Assembly (NCBI GenBank): GCA_963789025.1
Contig: CAWBIT010000005.1
Location: 186,001-250,000 of the forward strand
Reading direction: 5' to 3'
Source: AP-15 sp963789025
GTDB taxonomy: Bacteria > Pseudomonadota > Alphaproteobacteria > ATCC43930 > CGMCC-115725
Length of the DNA stretch: 64,000 nt
This document shows positions 41,958-51,401 of this stretch, in pieces (positions within the stretch are counted from its first letter, which is position 1; every line of letters starts with the position of its first letter). Under the pieces are notes generated by a model. The model had not been told where the DNA came from. It made no database searches and saw nothing but the letters and a program-made list of their open reading frames with translations. The position numbers were made by a program, and so were the translations under genes.

Positions 41958-43172
41958 GTGCGCCAATCCTCCGGTTTGGCCGCGGAAACACAGGGTGTCG
42001 GGGCCGCCTCACCATCTAGTGGGCACGACAAAGCGTTAACCGGCGGGGCATCTCTGATCACAATTTATCGCCACATGCTTGGCCGGCTCACCGTCGCCAC
42101 CGCCGCGATCATGTCGGTGATCGTTATCGAGCAGATTCTCCATAAGTCGCCGCAGCTCTACGATCTGGTGATGAGCGGTGGGCTGTCCGTCGATCGGCTC
42201 CTGTTGATCTGGCTTCACATCCTGCCGGTCATCTTCTACCACGCGACCCCCGAAATCGTCTCGATTGCCGTCGCCTGCCGATACTACCAGTGGATTGAGA
42301 ATAATGAGGTGTTGAGCTTGCGGAGCGCCGGGCGGAGCAGTTGTCAGATCGCCTGTCCCGGGATCATCGTCGCGGTGCTCGCCGCGTCGTTTTGCGCCCT
42401 CAATTCGCTGTACCTGCTCCCGCTGAGTTGGCGGAGCCTCGAGGACATTCGCTTCCAGGCCGCAGCAAATGCCGGTGTCGAGGTCCTGCAACCGGGCTAT
42501 CAGCAGGAGATCATCCCCGGCGTATCGGTCGCGTTCGGCCGGCGGAGCCCGGACGGTAACACTCTCGAGGACATCGTTGCGCTGGATGGTCGCAAGGAAC
42601 ATTCGTTCACCGAAATTTGGGCGCGGCGCGGACGCTTTCTTGAAAGCGATGGCGTCTCTTTGCTCCTGCTCGATAGCGGAGCTTATTTTGTCCGTACCGC
42701 GACCGGGATCGAAAAGGTCGACTTCGACACATTTTCGCTCCCTGTGCGGATCGGCAAGCCAGAAGGGACGGAAGAGCGCCCACGTGGCTTCTACGAAGAA
42801 CCCTTCACCCGGCTGCTCAACCCGCCGATCGAGGTCAGGGACGATACGCTGATGTTGGCGCAATGGCTAGTCGAGGGGCATCGCCGAATCGTCAATCCCT
42901 TGCTGTGCGTCGGCAACGTCGTCCTGGTGCTGGGACTTTTGGTGCCGAGGCGACAGGGAAGGCGGCAAACGCTTCTGTTCATGCTCGCAGTAGCTTCTGC
43001 ATTTGCCACCAACACACTGCCCGATCCGATAATCACCATGGCGATACGCAATATAGAACTTTTGCCGCTTCTTTACCTAATGCCGACGGTGCCCGCGCTC
43101 GTCGGCGGGTTGCTCCTGGCCGGTAGTGGCATGCGCCGTCCGACGTTCTCTGGCGGCGGCTCGATCACGTGA
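41958..43172 (+). CDS. LptF/LptG-type (YjgP/YjgQ) permease
   Basis: 404 residues from GTG 41958. Three N-terminal membrane segments (about residues 45-65, 80-105, 135-158) include TIYRHMLGRLTVATAAIMSVI and NNEVLSLRSAGRSSCQI, the family coupling-helix region. A periplasmic beta-jellyroll follows (about 165-300; VEVLQPGYQQEIIPGVSVAFG), then three C-terminal segments from VEGHRRIVNPLLCVGNVVL. LptF and LptG form the LPS extractor with LptB; they are normally paired, but here one gene stands alone next to a glycan exporter. It may be an accessory transporter for another surface lipid. Confidence 0.85.
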   Translation: MRQSSGLAAETQGVGAASPSSGHDKALTGGASLITIYRHMLGRLTVATAAIMSVIVIEQILHKSPQLYDLVMSGGLSVDRLLLIWLHILPVIFYHATPEIVSIAVACRYYQWIENNEVLSLRSAGRSSCQIACPGIIVAVLAASFCALNSLYLLPLSWRSLEDIRFQAAANAGVEVLQPGYQQEIIPGVSVAFGRRSPDGNTLEDIVALDGRKEHSFTEIWARRGRFLESDGVSLLLLDSGAYFVRTATGIEKVDFDTFSLPVRIGKPEGTEERPRGFYEEPFTRLLNPPIEVRDDTLMLAQWLVEGHRRIVNPLLCVGNVVLVLGLLVPRRQGRRQTLLFMLAVASAFATNTLPDPIITMAIRNIELLPLLYLMPTVPALVGGLLLAGSGMRRPTFSGGGSIT

Positions 43173-43184
43173 CCGAACCTCACA

Positions 43185-44504
43185 TCAACCGGAGAGGCGA
43201 ACCCGTTTTGGTGTCCGTACAAAGCCCGATCTGCGGCCGCGTACGCCGTTGATCACGCTGCCGGCCGACAACGCTGCAGCATAGTGGTGCATCAGAACCG
43301 TGTACAGAGTAAGCCGGCACGTCGTCACCAACCCCCGAATTTGGGAATTGGCTCCAAACCGCCGCAGGAAATTGCTGCTCAGCAGCGCCATGGCGAGCGC
43401 GCCCATAAGTCCTTGCAGCAGGCCGAGTGCTGCGAGCGGCAGAATCAAGGCATAGCTTAGCGTTCCGAGCAGCAGGTCGATTCCACCTAAAATCGCCGTT
43501 GCCACGACCAGCAGCCCGAACGCGCAACCACCGAGATGGAGCGCCGCATCGAGTTTCCGCATCCATGGCAGGTCGCTGCGCCAGATGGATGGCAGAAGCT
43601 TTCGGGCCGTCTCGGCATAGCCTTTGTTCCAGCGGCATTGTTGCTGCCCCCAGCTCGCCAAGCTGTTCGGCAGCTCGCCCGGCACCGCTACGGAAGCGAG
43701 ATACAAGGCGCGCCATCCTCTCATCTGAGCACGGTAGCTGAGGTCGAGATCCTCGGTCAGCGTATCGCCGTGCCATCCACCCGCGGCCTCGATCGCGGCC
43801 CGCCGCCAAATGCCGCAGGTGCCGTTGAATGGAAGAATTTGACCTGCCCAACATCGCGTCGGTTGCTCTACTGCGAAATGGCTCTCGAGAATGACCTGCT
43901 GCGCATGTGTCACGCGGTTTTCTCTGGCATTCAGAAAATCGCATCGGGCTTGCACAAAGGCGAGGTGCGGATCGGCGAGCAACGGCCGAAGGCACAGGCG
44001 AAGGAAATCGGCGGACGGGACATAATCCGCGTCGAACACGGCGACAAAGGGTTGGCTGGAGCAGGCGAGTCCGGCCGTCAGCGCCCCGGCTTTGAAACCG
44101 GCACGATGCGAGCGCTGGATCAGCGTGACATCGTGGCCCCGCCGGCAGAACTCGGCAACTGTCGCCCGGGCTATTTCAGCGTTCGCATCGGTGCTGTCGT
44201 CGAGCAGCTGTATTTGCAGCCGATCACGCGGCCAATCCAACGATACCGCCGCGTCAAGGGCGCGCCGCACGAGATGCCCCTCGTTGAAGGCGGGAATCTG
44301 AATGAGAACGGCAGGAAGCTCATCCTCGGGAGGAAGCGGTTGGGTAAGCGCAAGCCGTTCTCGCTCGAGCCCGGTACGGCGATAACAAAGGTGGAGCAAC
44401 ACTGTCTGGGACACGCGGAACGCCAACGCCAATTGCATCAAAAGGAACCCGATGAGGGTGATGTCGGCCGTTCGGCCGACGATGCCAAGGAATCCCGACG
44501 TCAT
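43185..44504 (-). CDS. cellulose-synthase-like family 2 membrane glycosyltransferase
   Basis: 439 residues from ATG 44504; a longer frame reaches 44597 without support. One N-terminal segment, then a processive-type GT-A domain: VLIQIPAFNEGHLVRRALDA, IQLLDDSTD, FVAVFDADYVPSADFL (DxD), LTEDLDLSYRAQMRGW (TED) and SWGQQQCRWNKGYAET (QxxRW). Three to four C-terminal membrane helices follow (from about residue 312). No PilZ domain is present. Such proteins make beta-glucans or mannans, or glycosylate lipids. Its end lies only 12 bp from the convergent LptF/G-like gene, so it may act on the same surface product. Confidence 0.88.
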   Translation of the reverse strand: MTSGFLGIVGRTADITLIGFLLMQLALAFRVSQTVLLHLCYRRTGLERERLALTQPLPPEDELPAVLIQIPAFNEGHLVRRALDAAVSLDWPRDRLQIQLLDDSTDANAEIARATVAEFCRRGHDVTLIQRSHRAGFKAGALTAGLACSSQPFVAVFDADYVPSADFLRLCLRPLLADPHLAFVQARCDFLNARENRVTHAQQVILESHFAVEQPTRCWAGQILPFNGTCGIWRRAAIEAAGGWHGDTLTEDLDLSYRAQMRGWRALYLASVAVPGELPNSLASWGQQQCRWNKGYAETARKLLPSIWRSDLPWMRKLDAALHLGGCAFGLLVVATAILGGIDLLLGTLSYALILPLAALGLLQGLMGALAMALLSSNFLRRFGANSQIRGLVTTCRLTLYTVLMHHYAAALSAGSVINGVRGRRSGFVRTPKRVRLSG

Positions 44505-45086
44505 GATCGAGCCGACCAGATATCCGACACCTCGGTCACTGGCGCACGGCCCGCGTTTGGAAGCAGTTGGGCGAAATCCAATCCGAGCACACGCCAATCA
44601 TCCGGAACCGTCACATCGCGCCATAGCGGCGCCCCTCCACGCTCAGAACTCCTTAATCATAACCCGGGTCGGCGCCGCCCCGCCACCGCTACGGGCAATT
44701 GCGTCCGATCACGTCGTCACAAAAGGTTGCACACCAATGCAGCTCTAGCGGTCATTTCTGACCAAAACCGCTCGAGCAAGCAGTGAATGACAGCTCGGCC
44801 GCATTGAAGCCCGCTGGGATTTTTGCGGATTCAATAGCGCCAGAGCCGAAAGCGCGCGGGGTAGCAAAAAGGCGAACCCGACATCGCCATCCTCCGGTGA
44901 TCCGGCGAGGCTCAGACCGTAACCCAGCGAATCGCCCTTCTTTAACGGCCACCGCTTCGAGGATATCTGGCTCGACAAGTAACCCTTGACATCACGCAGA
45001 CGCGATCGACGGCGCCGACCGAGGCATGCTATCGTCGGGCGCGTCACCTTGCGGGCCACCCCCTCCGCAGGTCAGGGAGGAGAACA
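44505..45086. other. gene-free divergent control region
   Basis: No credible gene is seen in 582 bp; open frames on both strands lack ribosome binding sites and known motifs. The region lies between the divergent glycosyltransferase and the peptide ABC operon and must carry both promoters. The last bases hold GGGAGGAGAACA before the first permease start. Confidence 0.4.
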
Positions 45087-46034
45087 TTGGGATCCTATCT
45101 GGTGCGGCGTTTCGGCCTGATGCTCCTGACTTTGTTCGGGATATCGGTGATTATTTTCCTGATGCTGCGCCTCGCGCCCGGCAACATCGCCGATATCCTG
45201 TTTGATGCGGCGGGCTTTGTCGACCCGGCCGACAAGGCCAAGATCATGGAGGATCTCGGTCTCGATAAGCCGATACCGGTGCAATATGCGCAGTGGATCG
45301 GCGGCCTATTGCACGGCGATCTCGGTTATTCCTACGTCTCGGACCGGCCGGCGCTGGACGAGATCCTGCCGCGCATCCCGATCACCGCCAAGGTCGGGGG
45401 CCTAGCCTTGTCGTTTGCGGTGCTGATCGGCGTTCCGCTCGGGGTCATCAGCGCCGTCAGGCAGAACACCCGCCTCGATTACTTCCTGCGCGTCGTCAGC
45501 CTCTCCGGTCTGTCGATGCCGGCATTCTGGCTGGGCTTGTTGGTGCTGATGTTTTTCGTCAGCTATTTCGGCACGATCCCGATCTACACCGACGCGCCGC
45601 AATCCTTTTGGGCTGCGCTCGGAATGTACAGCATTCCGGCGGCCGTCGTCGGCTTCCGTAGCTCGGCGCTGATGACGCGGCTGACCCGCTCGTCGATGCT
45701 GGAGGTGCTGCGGCAGGACTATATCCGCACCGCCCGTTCCAAAGGCGCATCCGAGAACGTCGTCAACTATCATCACGCGCTGAAGAACGCGGTTCTGCCG
45801 GTCGTCACCGTGATCGGCATCGAGGCCGCCTTTCTGATGGGCGGGCTGATCGTCACCGAGACGGTCTTCAACATTCCCGGAGTGGCGCGGTTCCTTGTGG
45901 AGGCCATCCGCTGGCGCGATTATCCGATCGTTCAGAACCTGGTGATGTACATCGCGATCATCGTCGTCTTCGTCAACTTTACCGTCGACATGCTGTACGC
46001 GGCGTTGGACCCGCGGATCAAATATTCGGGCTAA
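45087..46034 (+). CDS. peptide/opine-type ABC transporter permease (DppB family)
   Basis: 315 residues; TTG 45087 is supported by GGGAGGAGAACA immediately upstream. The N-terminal YLVRRFGLMLLTLFGISVIIFLMLRLAPG is diagnostic of DppB/OppB permeases. Six membrane segments and the EAA loop QDYIRTARSKGASENVVNYHHALKNAVLPV (about 205-235), which binds the ATPases, are present. It is the first gene of a long operon with DppC, DppD and DppF homologues and the binding protein at 51402. The substrate class (peptides, opines, nickel chelates) cannot be fixed. Confidence 0.93.
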   Translation: MGSYLVRRFGLMLLTLFGISVIIFLMLRLAPGNIADILFDAAGFVDPADKAKIMEDLGLDKPIPVQYAQWIGGLLHGDLGYSYVSDRPALDEILPRIPITAKVGGLALSFAVLIGVPLGVISAVRQNTRLDYFLRVVSLSGLSMPAFWLGLLVLMFFVSYFGTIPIYTDAPQSFWAALGMYSIPAAVVGFRSSALMTRLTRSSMLEVLRQDYIRTARSKGASENVVNYHHALKNAVLPVVTVIGIEAAFLMGGLIVTETVFNIPGVARFLVEAIRWRDYPIVQNLVMYIAIIVVFVNFTVDMLYAALDPRIKYSG

Positions 46035-46066
46035 TAACGAATGTTTCTCTGAGCGGGAGGCATGAT

Positions 46067-46960
46067 TTGAGCAGCATCGACTATCGCGCCGAGTTGGCCA
46101 GAGCCGGGGCCAATGTCGAAAGCCGATGGAGCGCCGTTCGGTTTTTCGCGCGCCGCTACCCGTTGGGTGCCGTTGGAGCGGTGATCATGGGCGTGTTCCT
46201 ATTCGCCGCCTTTTTTGCGCCGCTGATCACGGTTTACGACCCGCTGTCGACAAATTCGGCGCTTTCGTTGGCGCGGCCGAGTGCCGCGCACTGGCTGGGC
46301 TGCGATTTCATGGGACGGGACGTCTATAGCCGGATCGTATACGGCGCCCGCATCTCGTTGGCCGTGGGTTGCGGTTCGATGAGCTTGGGGGTCAGCATCG
46401 GCGTGCTGATCGGCCTGCTCTCCGGCTATCTCGGCGGCTGGATCGATCTCGCCGCCCAGCGCCTGATCGACATCCTGCAATCGTTGCCGCTGCTCGTCAT
46501 GGCGCTGTTGATGGCCGCCTCGCTCGGCCCGTCGCTCCACAACACGATCATCGCGATCTCGATCCCGCTGATCCCCTATTCGGCACGCGTCGTGCGCGCC
46601 AGCACGCTGTCGCTGCGCGAGCAGCCCTTTGTCGAGTCGGCAAAGGCGATCGGCATGAGCGAGTTCCGCATCGCCTTGCGGCACGTGCTTCCCAACACCT
46701 TGGCGCCGCTCATCGTCCTAGCCACCGCCCAGTTCGGTTCGACGATCCTGACCGAGGCGACGCTCTCATTCCTGGGGCTCGGCATTCCCGAGCCGCATCC
46801 GTCGTGGGGCCGCATGCTCTCGGAATCGGCCGCCGAATATGTCCGGACCGCACCCTGGCTGGTCATCTTCCCTGGTCTCGCGATCAGTTTTGTCGTGTTC
46901 GGCACCAATCTTCTCGGCGATGCGTTGCGCGACATTCTCGACCCGCGGCAACGCAGCTGA
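46067..46960 (+). CDS. peptide/opine-type ABC transporter permease (DppC family)
   Basis: 297 residues from TTG 46067; the nearby ATG at 46062 is out of frame and stops at once, and GGGAGG lies upstream. Typical DppC order: one N-terminal segment, LSLARPSAAHWLGCDFMGRDVYSRIVYGARISL, five more segments, the EAA loop FVESAKAIGMSEFRIALRHVLPN, and the ending LGDALRDILDPRQR. It forms the heteromeric channel with the DppB homologue 33 bp upstream. Confidence 0.93.
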   Translation: MSSIDYRAELARAGANVESRWSAVRFFARRYPLGAVGAVIMGVFLFAAFFAPLITVYDPLSTNSALSLARPSAAHWLGCDFMGRDVYSRIVYGARISLAVGCGSMSLGVSIGVLIGLLSGYLGGWIDLAAQRLIDILQSLPLLVMALLMAASLGPSLHNTIIAISIPLIPYSARVVRASTLSLREQPFVESAKAIGMSEFRIALRHVLPNTLAPLIVLATAQFGSTILTEATLSFLGLGIPEPHPSWGRMLSESAAEYVRTAPWLVIFPGLAISFVVFGTNLLGDALRDILDPRQRS

Positions 46961-47008
46961 TACCACCTTTGCTCTTCACCAACCGATCACCTACGCGGAT
47001 GGCCCCGG

Positions 47009-48088
47009 ATGCCCATTGAGCAGCTGACGACCGACCGCAAACCGCCTTCGGCCTACGCGCCCACGAAGGCCGGCGAAAACGCCGGGACGGTCATCGATAT
47101 CAAAGGCTTGCGAACCTATCTTTTCACCCGCTCGGGCATCGTGAAGGCGGTCGACGACGTCTCCTTCTCGCTGCGGCGCGGCGAGACATTGGCGGTGGTT
47201 GGCGAGTCCGGCTGCGGCAAATCGATGACCGCGCTTTCGATCATGCGCCTGGTCCCCAATCCGCCCGGAAAGATTGTCGGCGGCACGATCACCCTCGAGG
47301 GAAAGGACCTCGTGCAACTCGAAGAATCCGAGATGCGGGACATCCGCGGCAACGAGATCTCGATGATCTTTCAGGAGCCGATGACCTCGCTCAACCCGGT
47401 GCTGACAATCGGCCACCAGATCGCCGAGGCGCTGCGGCTGCATCAGGATCTCTCGAAGAGCGCCGCCAACAAGAAGGCGGTGGAGATGCTGCGGCTGGTC
47501 AAGATTCCCGAGCCGGCGCAGCGGGCCCGCGAATATCCGCACCAGCTGTCCGGCGGCATGCGTCAGCGCGCGATGATAGCGATGGCGCTGGCCTGCAACC
47601 CGCGGGTGCTGATCGCCGACGAGCCGACAACTGCCTTGGACGTGACGATCCAGGCGCAGATCCTGGACTTGATCCTGGAATTGCAGAAGCAGCTGGGCAC
47701 CGCGATCATCCTGATCACGCACAATCTGGGTGTCGTCGCCGAGACTGCGCAACGCGTCATCGTCATGTACGCCGGCAAAAAAGTCGAAGAGGCCGAAGTC
47801 GACGCCCTCTTTGGCCAGCCGCTCCACCCTTATACCCATGGTCTCCTGGCATCGATCCCGCGTCTGGAGATCATGGGCGGGAGAACCGCCAATTCGGTTC
47901 AGCGATTGAAGGAAATTCCCGGCATGGTGCCGGCGCTGAACAATCTGCCGCCTGGTTGCACCTTTGCGCCGCGCTGCGCCTTCTCGGATGACCAATGCCG
48001 CGCGCAGTTTCCGCCCTACGAGCAAAAGCGGCCGGGGCATTGGGCGGCCTGCTGGCACTCGGAACGCCTCTATGGAGACAGGGCCTAG
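47009..48088 (+). CDS. peptide ABC transporter ATP-binding protein (DppD family)
   Basis: 359 residues, ATG 47009. About 30 N-terminal residues precede the ABC domain. Walker A VVGESGCGKSMTALSIM (about 66-82), Q-loop ISMIFQEPMTSLNPVLTIG, signature LSGGMRQRAMIAMAL (about 178-192), Walker B RVLIADEPTTALDVT (about 196-210) and the C-terminal oligopeptide-transporter domain with ALNNLPPGCTFAPRCAF. The clustered Cys residues near the end are typical of this branch. It pairs with the DppF homologue that starts one base after its stop codon. Confidence 0.93.
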   Translation: MPIEQLTTDRKPPSAYAPTKAGENAGTVIDIKGLRTYLFTRSGIVKAVDDVSFSLRRGETLAVVGESGCGKSMTALSIMRLVPNPPGKIVGGTITLEGKDLVQLEESEMRDIRGNEISMIFQEPMTSLNPVLTIGHQIAEALRLHQDLSKSAANKKAVEMLRLVKIPEPAQRAREYPHQLSGGMRQRAMIAMALACNPRVLIADEPTTALDVTIQAQILDLILELQKQLGTAIILITHNLGVVAETAQRVIVMYAGKKVEEAEVDALFGQPLHPYTHGLLASIPRLEIMGGRTANSVQRLKEIPGMVPALNNLPPGCTFAPRCAFSDDQCRAQFPPYEQKRPGHWAACWHSERLYGDRA

Positions 48089-48089
48089 C

Positions 48090-49097
48090 ATGGCGGTTCA
48101 GGAGGTTGTCGCCGAGCGCGGATCAGTGGTCAGCCGCGCGCCGATTATCGCCGTCGAAGGGCTGAAAAAGCATTTTCCGGTCAAGAAGGGGTTTCTGCGG
48201 CGGACCACGGGGCACGTCTATGCGGTCGATGGCGTCAGCTTTTCGGTCGACGAAGGCGAAACTCTCGGCCTCGTCGGTGAAAGCGGCTGCGGCAAGTCGA
48301 CCGTCGCGCGGACCGTGTTACGCCTCGTCGAACCGACCAGCGGCACGATCCGGCTCAACGGTCACGACATCACGCGGTTGGGCAAGGCGGCGCTGCGGCC
48401 CCATCGTCGGCAGATGCAAATCATTTTCCAGGACCCGTTTTCGTCCCTGAACCCGCGGATGTCGGCTGGCGATATCGTCGGCGAGCCGCTGCAGGTCCAC
48501 GGCATCGCCTATGGCAAAGACAAAGAGGAGCGCGTCGCGGCCCTGTTCGACCAGGTCGGGTTGCGGCGGTTGCAGATGCGCAGCTTTCCGCACGAGTTCT
48601 CCGGCGGTCAGCGGCAGCGCATCTGCATCGCCCGGGCGCTCGCCTTGAACCCCAAGCTGATCATCGGCGACGAGCCGGTCTCGGCGCTCGATGTGTCGAT
48701 CCAGGCTCAGGTCATCAATCTGATGATGGATCTGCAGCGCGAAAAGAACCTCTCCTATCTGTTCATCGCGCACGATCTCGCGGTCGTCGAGCACATCAGC
48801 CATCGCATCGCGGTCATGTATCTCGGCAAGATCGTCGAACACACCGACAAGCAAACCCTGTTCACCAACCCGCTCCACCCGTATACCGAAGCCTTGCTGG
48901 CGGCGGTGCCGATCCCGAACCCTCAGCTAAAGCGCAAGAAGCAGGTGTTGCAGGGCGACGTGCCTAGCCCGATCAATCCTCCGCCGGGCTGCACCTTCCA
49001 CACTCGCTGCCCCTATGCCGAGGCGCGGTGCCGGATCGACGTTCCCGCGCTGCGCGAAGTCCAACCCGGCCACATGGTTGCCTGTCACCTACGCTAA
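48090..49097 (+). CDS. peptide ABC transporter ATP-binding protein (DppF family)
   Basis: 335 residues from ATG 48090, one base after the upstream stop, so translation is coupled. It begins with the DppF-like VEGLKKHFPVKKGFLRRTTGH. Walker A LVGESGCGKSTVARTVLRL, Q-loop QIIFQDPFSSLNPRMSAGD, signature FSGGQRQRICIARAL, Walker B KLIIGDEPVSALDVSIQ, H-loop FIAHDLAVVEHIS, and the Cys-containing tail PPGCTFHTRCPYAEARC are all intact. Energises import with its DppD partner at the inner membrane. Confidence 0.93.
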   Translation: MAVQEVVAERGSVVSRAPIIAVEGLKKHFPVKKGFLRRTTGHVYAVDGVSFSVDEGETLGLVGESGCGKSTVARTVLRLVEPTSGTIRLNGHDITRLGKAALRPHRRQMQIIFQDPFSSLNPRMSAGDIVGEPLQVHGIAYGKDKEERVAALFDQVGLRRLQMRSFPHEFSGGQRQRICIARALALNPKLIIGDEPVSALDVSIQAQVINLMMDLQREKNLSYLFIAHDLAVVEHISHRIAVMYLGKIVEHTDKQTLFTNPLHPYTEALLAAVPIPNPQLKRKKQVLQGDVPSPINPPPGCTFHTRCPYAEARCRIDVPALREVQPGHMVACHLR

Positions 49098-49313
49098 GAT
49101 TAAGTCCCCGCTCGTTCGGCACCGGCCGTTAACAATAGTTAACAAAATTTCGTCCCGCACCACCGGCAGGCTGGCCGAGGCGTTCGAAATAATGACGAGA
49201 TTTTCGCTTCTCTCAGATATTGTGGTAACGTGTGGGACATAAGATCCCGCTGCTTACCTCTTGTTTGATGGTTGTGCTGAGCCTCGGAACCGAGAGGCGA
49301 ACCCCGGTGTGTA

Positions 49314-50231
49314 GTGAGAGGCCGTTACGCAATGTTGAGTACTCTTGTCCAGTCGCGCGAGGCGGCGCCGCGGCTGAACCGCGCAAGGCTGCAGTGGGCG
49401 ACGCGAGTTGTTCCGAGCACTTCCGATGCCATCCCGCAGCGAGATAGGCTCCCACAGAGGCCGGTTGCGCTGGCGAACGGCGCCGGCGAACCCTCGCGTC
49501 GGATCTCGGCGGCGGCGCCGCTTTGGACTGGCCACTTGCTCTATCTAGGCTCCGTCGGGCTGCTCGCCGCAGGAATTGTCGCGGTCTTCTTCGGCACCGG
49601 TTTCTCGCTGCTGGTGCCAACCGCCGCCGGGACGATATCCGGCTCGGCCAACCGGGCTGATCCGGAGGCCATTTCCCCCCTGCCGCCCCTCGGCGACATC
49701 GAGCGGCAAACATTCATTGCTCGGGCGTCAGCACTTGAAAACAAGGCCGGAGCGCTGAATTCCGTCGCCTCTCCGGCGTCCACCGAAACGCCCACGCTAG
49801 ATGGAAAGGACGGTGCGCCCAACTTGGACGGGGTGTTGGCTTCAAAGGCGCCGGCTGACACCTCCGCGGCGCCTGCGAACGCGCCCGTCCTGCCGCCGAC
49901 TTCGCCCGCCGCGATCGCTCTCACTCCGCCGACCTCCCGGTTCTCCAGCGCCGAAATCGCCGAGTTGTTGGACCATGGCGACGCTCTTCTGCGCAACGGC
50001 GACGTCGCTTCGGCACGCCTGTTTTACGAGCGCGCGGCCGGCGCCGGCGACGCGCGGGCAGCGCTGCGCCTCGGAGCCACCTTCGATCCGGAATTTCTCG
50101 GCCGCCTCGGCCTTGGCAAGCTGCAAGCTAATCCGGCCGAGGCCCAATCATGGTACATCCGTGCTCGCGACCTCGGTATGGTAGACGCCAAACGTCAGCT
50201 GAACAGCCTCGAGGCAAGACAGGGAAAGTAG
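49314..50231 (+). CDS. single-pass membrane protein with Sel1/TPR-like C-terminus
   Basis: 305 residues from GTG 49314 (ATG 49332 would remove six). A cytoplasmic N-terminus of about 70 residues is followed by one membrane helix (LLYLGSVGLLAAGIVAVFFG, about 79-98). A long Ala/Pro/Ser-rich, low-complexity linker leads to a Sel1-like module near the end: LLRNGDVASARLFYERAAGAGDARAALRLG and AEAQSWYIRARDLGMVDAK. Seven bases separate it from the TAXI-like gene, so they are co-transcribed. The function is unknown; the repeats suggest protein-protein contact in the periplasm. Confidence 0.65.
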   Translation: MRGRYAMLSTLVQSREAAPRLNRARLQWATRVVPSTSDAIPQRDRLPQRPVALANGAGEPSRRISAAAPLWTGHLLYLGSVGLLAAGIVAVFFGTGFSLLVPTAAGTISGSANRADPEAISPLPPLGDIERQTFIARASALENKAGALNSVASPASTETPTLDGKDGAPNLDGVLASKAPADTSAAPANAPVLPPTSPAAIALTPPTSRFSSAEIAELLDHGDALLRNGDVASARLFYERAAGAGDARAALRLGATFDPEFLGRLGLGKLQANPAEAQSWYIRARDLGMVDAKRQLNSLEARQGK

Positions 50232-50237
50232 CTTCCA

Positions 50238-51362
50238 ATGAACCGTTGGACCATTCCCGCAGCAATCGCTTTCATGCTGATTTCGCCGATTGCTCGGCCG
50301 GCGCTCCCAAAGACCGCAGCGCCGCCTCCCGAATTCGGTGTGGTGAACCGAGGGGTCGTCGAGCTCGAGACGGCCCGCGCCGCCGGAATCTCGGTGCGGA
50401 TCGCCGAAGACCTGGCAAATGTCATCGACGATGGGGCGACGCGGCGGGTCTTGCCGGTCATCGGCAAGGGAGCCTTCCAAAATATCACCGATCTAAAGCT
50501 GCTCCGCGGCGTCGACATGGCGATCCTGCAAACCGATGTGCTCGATTATGCGCGGCAGCAAAACCTGTTTCCCGGCATTGAGTTTTGGGCGACCTATATC
50601 ACCAAGCTCTACAACGAAGAATTCCATCTCCTCGCAAGACAAGACATCAAGTCGGTTACGGACTTGGCAAATCAGAAGGTCAATGTCGATCTGCGCGGCG
50701 CCGGAACGGCGATTACGGCGGCGCGGCTCTTCGAACTTCTGAACATCCCGGCCACGGCGACAAACGATGACCAGGAGGTCGCGCTCGAGAAGCTGCGCCG
50801 GGGCGAGATCGCCGCCATGGCATTCGTCGCCGGTAAACCGGCTCCGATCTTCCGCGACCTGAATGCCTCTGAGGGCTTTCACTTCCTTGCCATTCCCCTC
50901 AACCCTGCGGTGACCGCGAGCTATGTCCCGACCCGCCTCACTGCCGCGGATTATCCGGGTTTGGTGCCGCAAGACCAAGCCGTCGACACCGTCGCGGTGG
51001 GCGCCGTGCTGGTCGCCGCCAACCTCCAGCAAGGGACCGAGCGCTATCGCAATCTGGTCAATTTCGTCGAAGCGTTCTTCACCGGCTTTCAGTCGCTCCT
51101 CGATCCGGGGCATCATCCCAAATGGCATGAAGTGAGCATCACCGCGGAACTCCCGGGTTGGCGACGCTTCCCACCCGCCGAGCAATGGCTGCAAAGGAAC
51201 ACGCAAGTGGCGACCGCGCCGAACCTGCAGGATCTCCGGGCGATATTCTCGCGCTTTATCGACGAGCGGCAGCAAGCCTCCGGCGGGACGCCGCTGACCG
51301 CGGAACAGAAGAACGAGCTGTTCGGGCAATTCGAGCTCTGGGCAAAGGGGCAGGCGCGGTAA
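50238..51362 (+). CDS. TAXI/NMT1-like periplasmic solute-binding protein
   Basis: 374 residues. A signal peptide (WTIPAAIAFMLISPIARPAL) precedes a type II periplasmic-binding fold: VFVDDG-type region AEDLANVIDDGATRRVLPVIGKG, FQNITDLKLLRGVDMAILQTDVLDY, YNEEFHLLARQDIKSVTDLANQKVNVDLRG, GTAITAARLFELLNIPATAT and LRRGEIAAMAFVAGKPAP. This pattern is that of TAXI-TRAP binding proteins, although no TRAP membrane subunit is present. It may serve as a sensor or use the ABC channel of the same operon. The C-terminal 90 residues are a helical extension. Confidence 0.75.
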   Translation: MNRWTIPAAIAFMLISPIARPALPKTAAPPPEFGVVNRGVVELETARAAGISVRIAEDLANVIDDGATRRVLPVIGKGAFQNITDLKLLRGVDMAILQTDVLDYARQQNLFPGIEFWATYITKLYNEEFHLLARQDIKSVTDLANQKVNVDLRGAGTAITAARLFELLNIPATATNDDQEVALEKLRRGEIAAMAFVAGKPAPIFRDLNASEGFHFLAIPLNPAVTASYVPTRLTAADYPGLVPQDQAVDTVAVGAVLVAANLQQGTERYRNLVNFVEAFFTGFQSLLDPGHHPKWHEVSITAELPGWRRFPPAEQWLQRNTQVATAPNLQDLRAIFSRFIDERQQASGGTPLTAEQKNELFGQFELWAKGQAR

Positions 51363-51401
51363 GGCGCTGCTCGCTTCCAGCTCTCGGTCGCAGTTTCACT
51401 C

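Noticed and set aside
44745..45059. 104-codon minus-strand frame in the divergent region before the peptide ABC operon
   Set aside because: No start-site support and a composition typical of chance frames.
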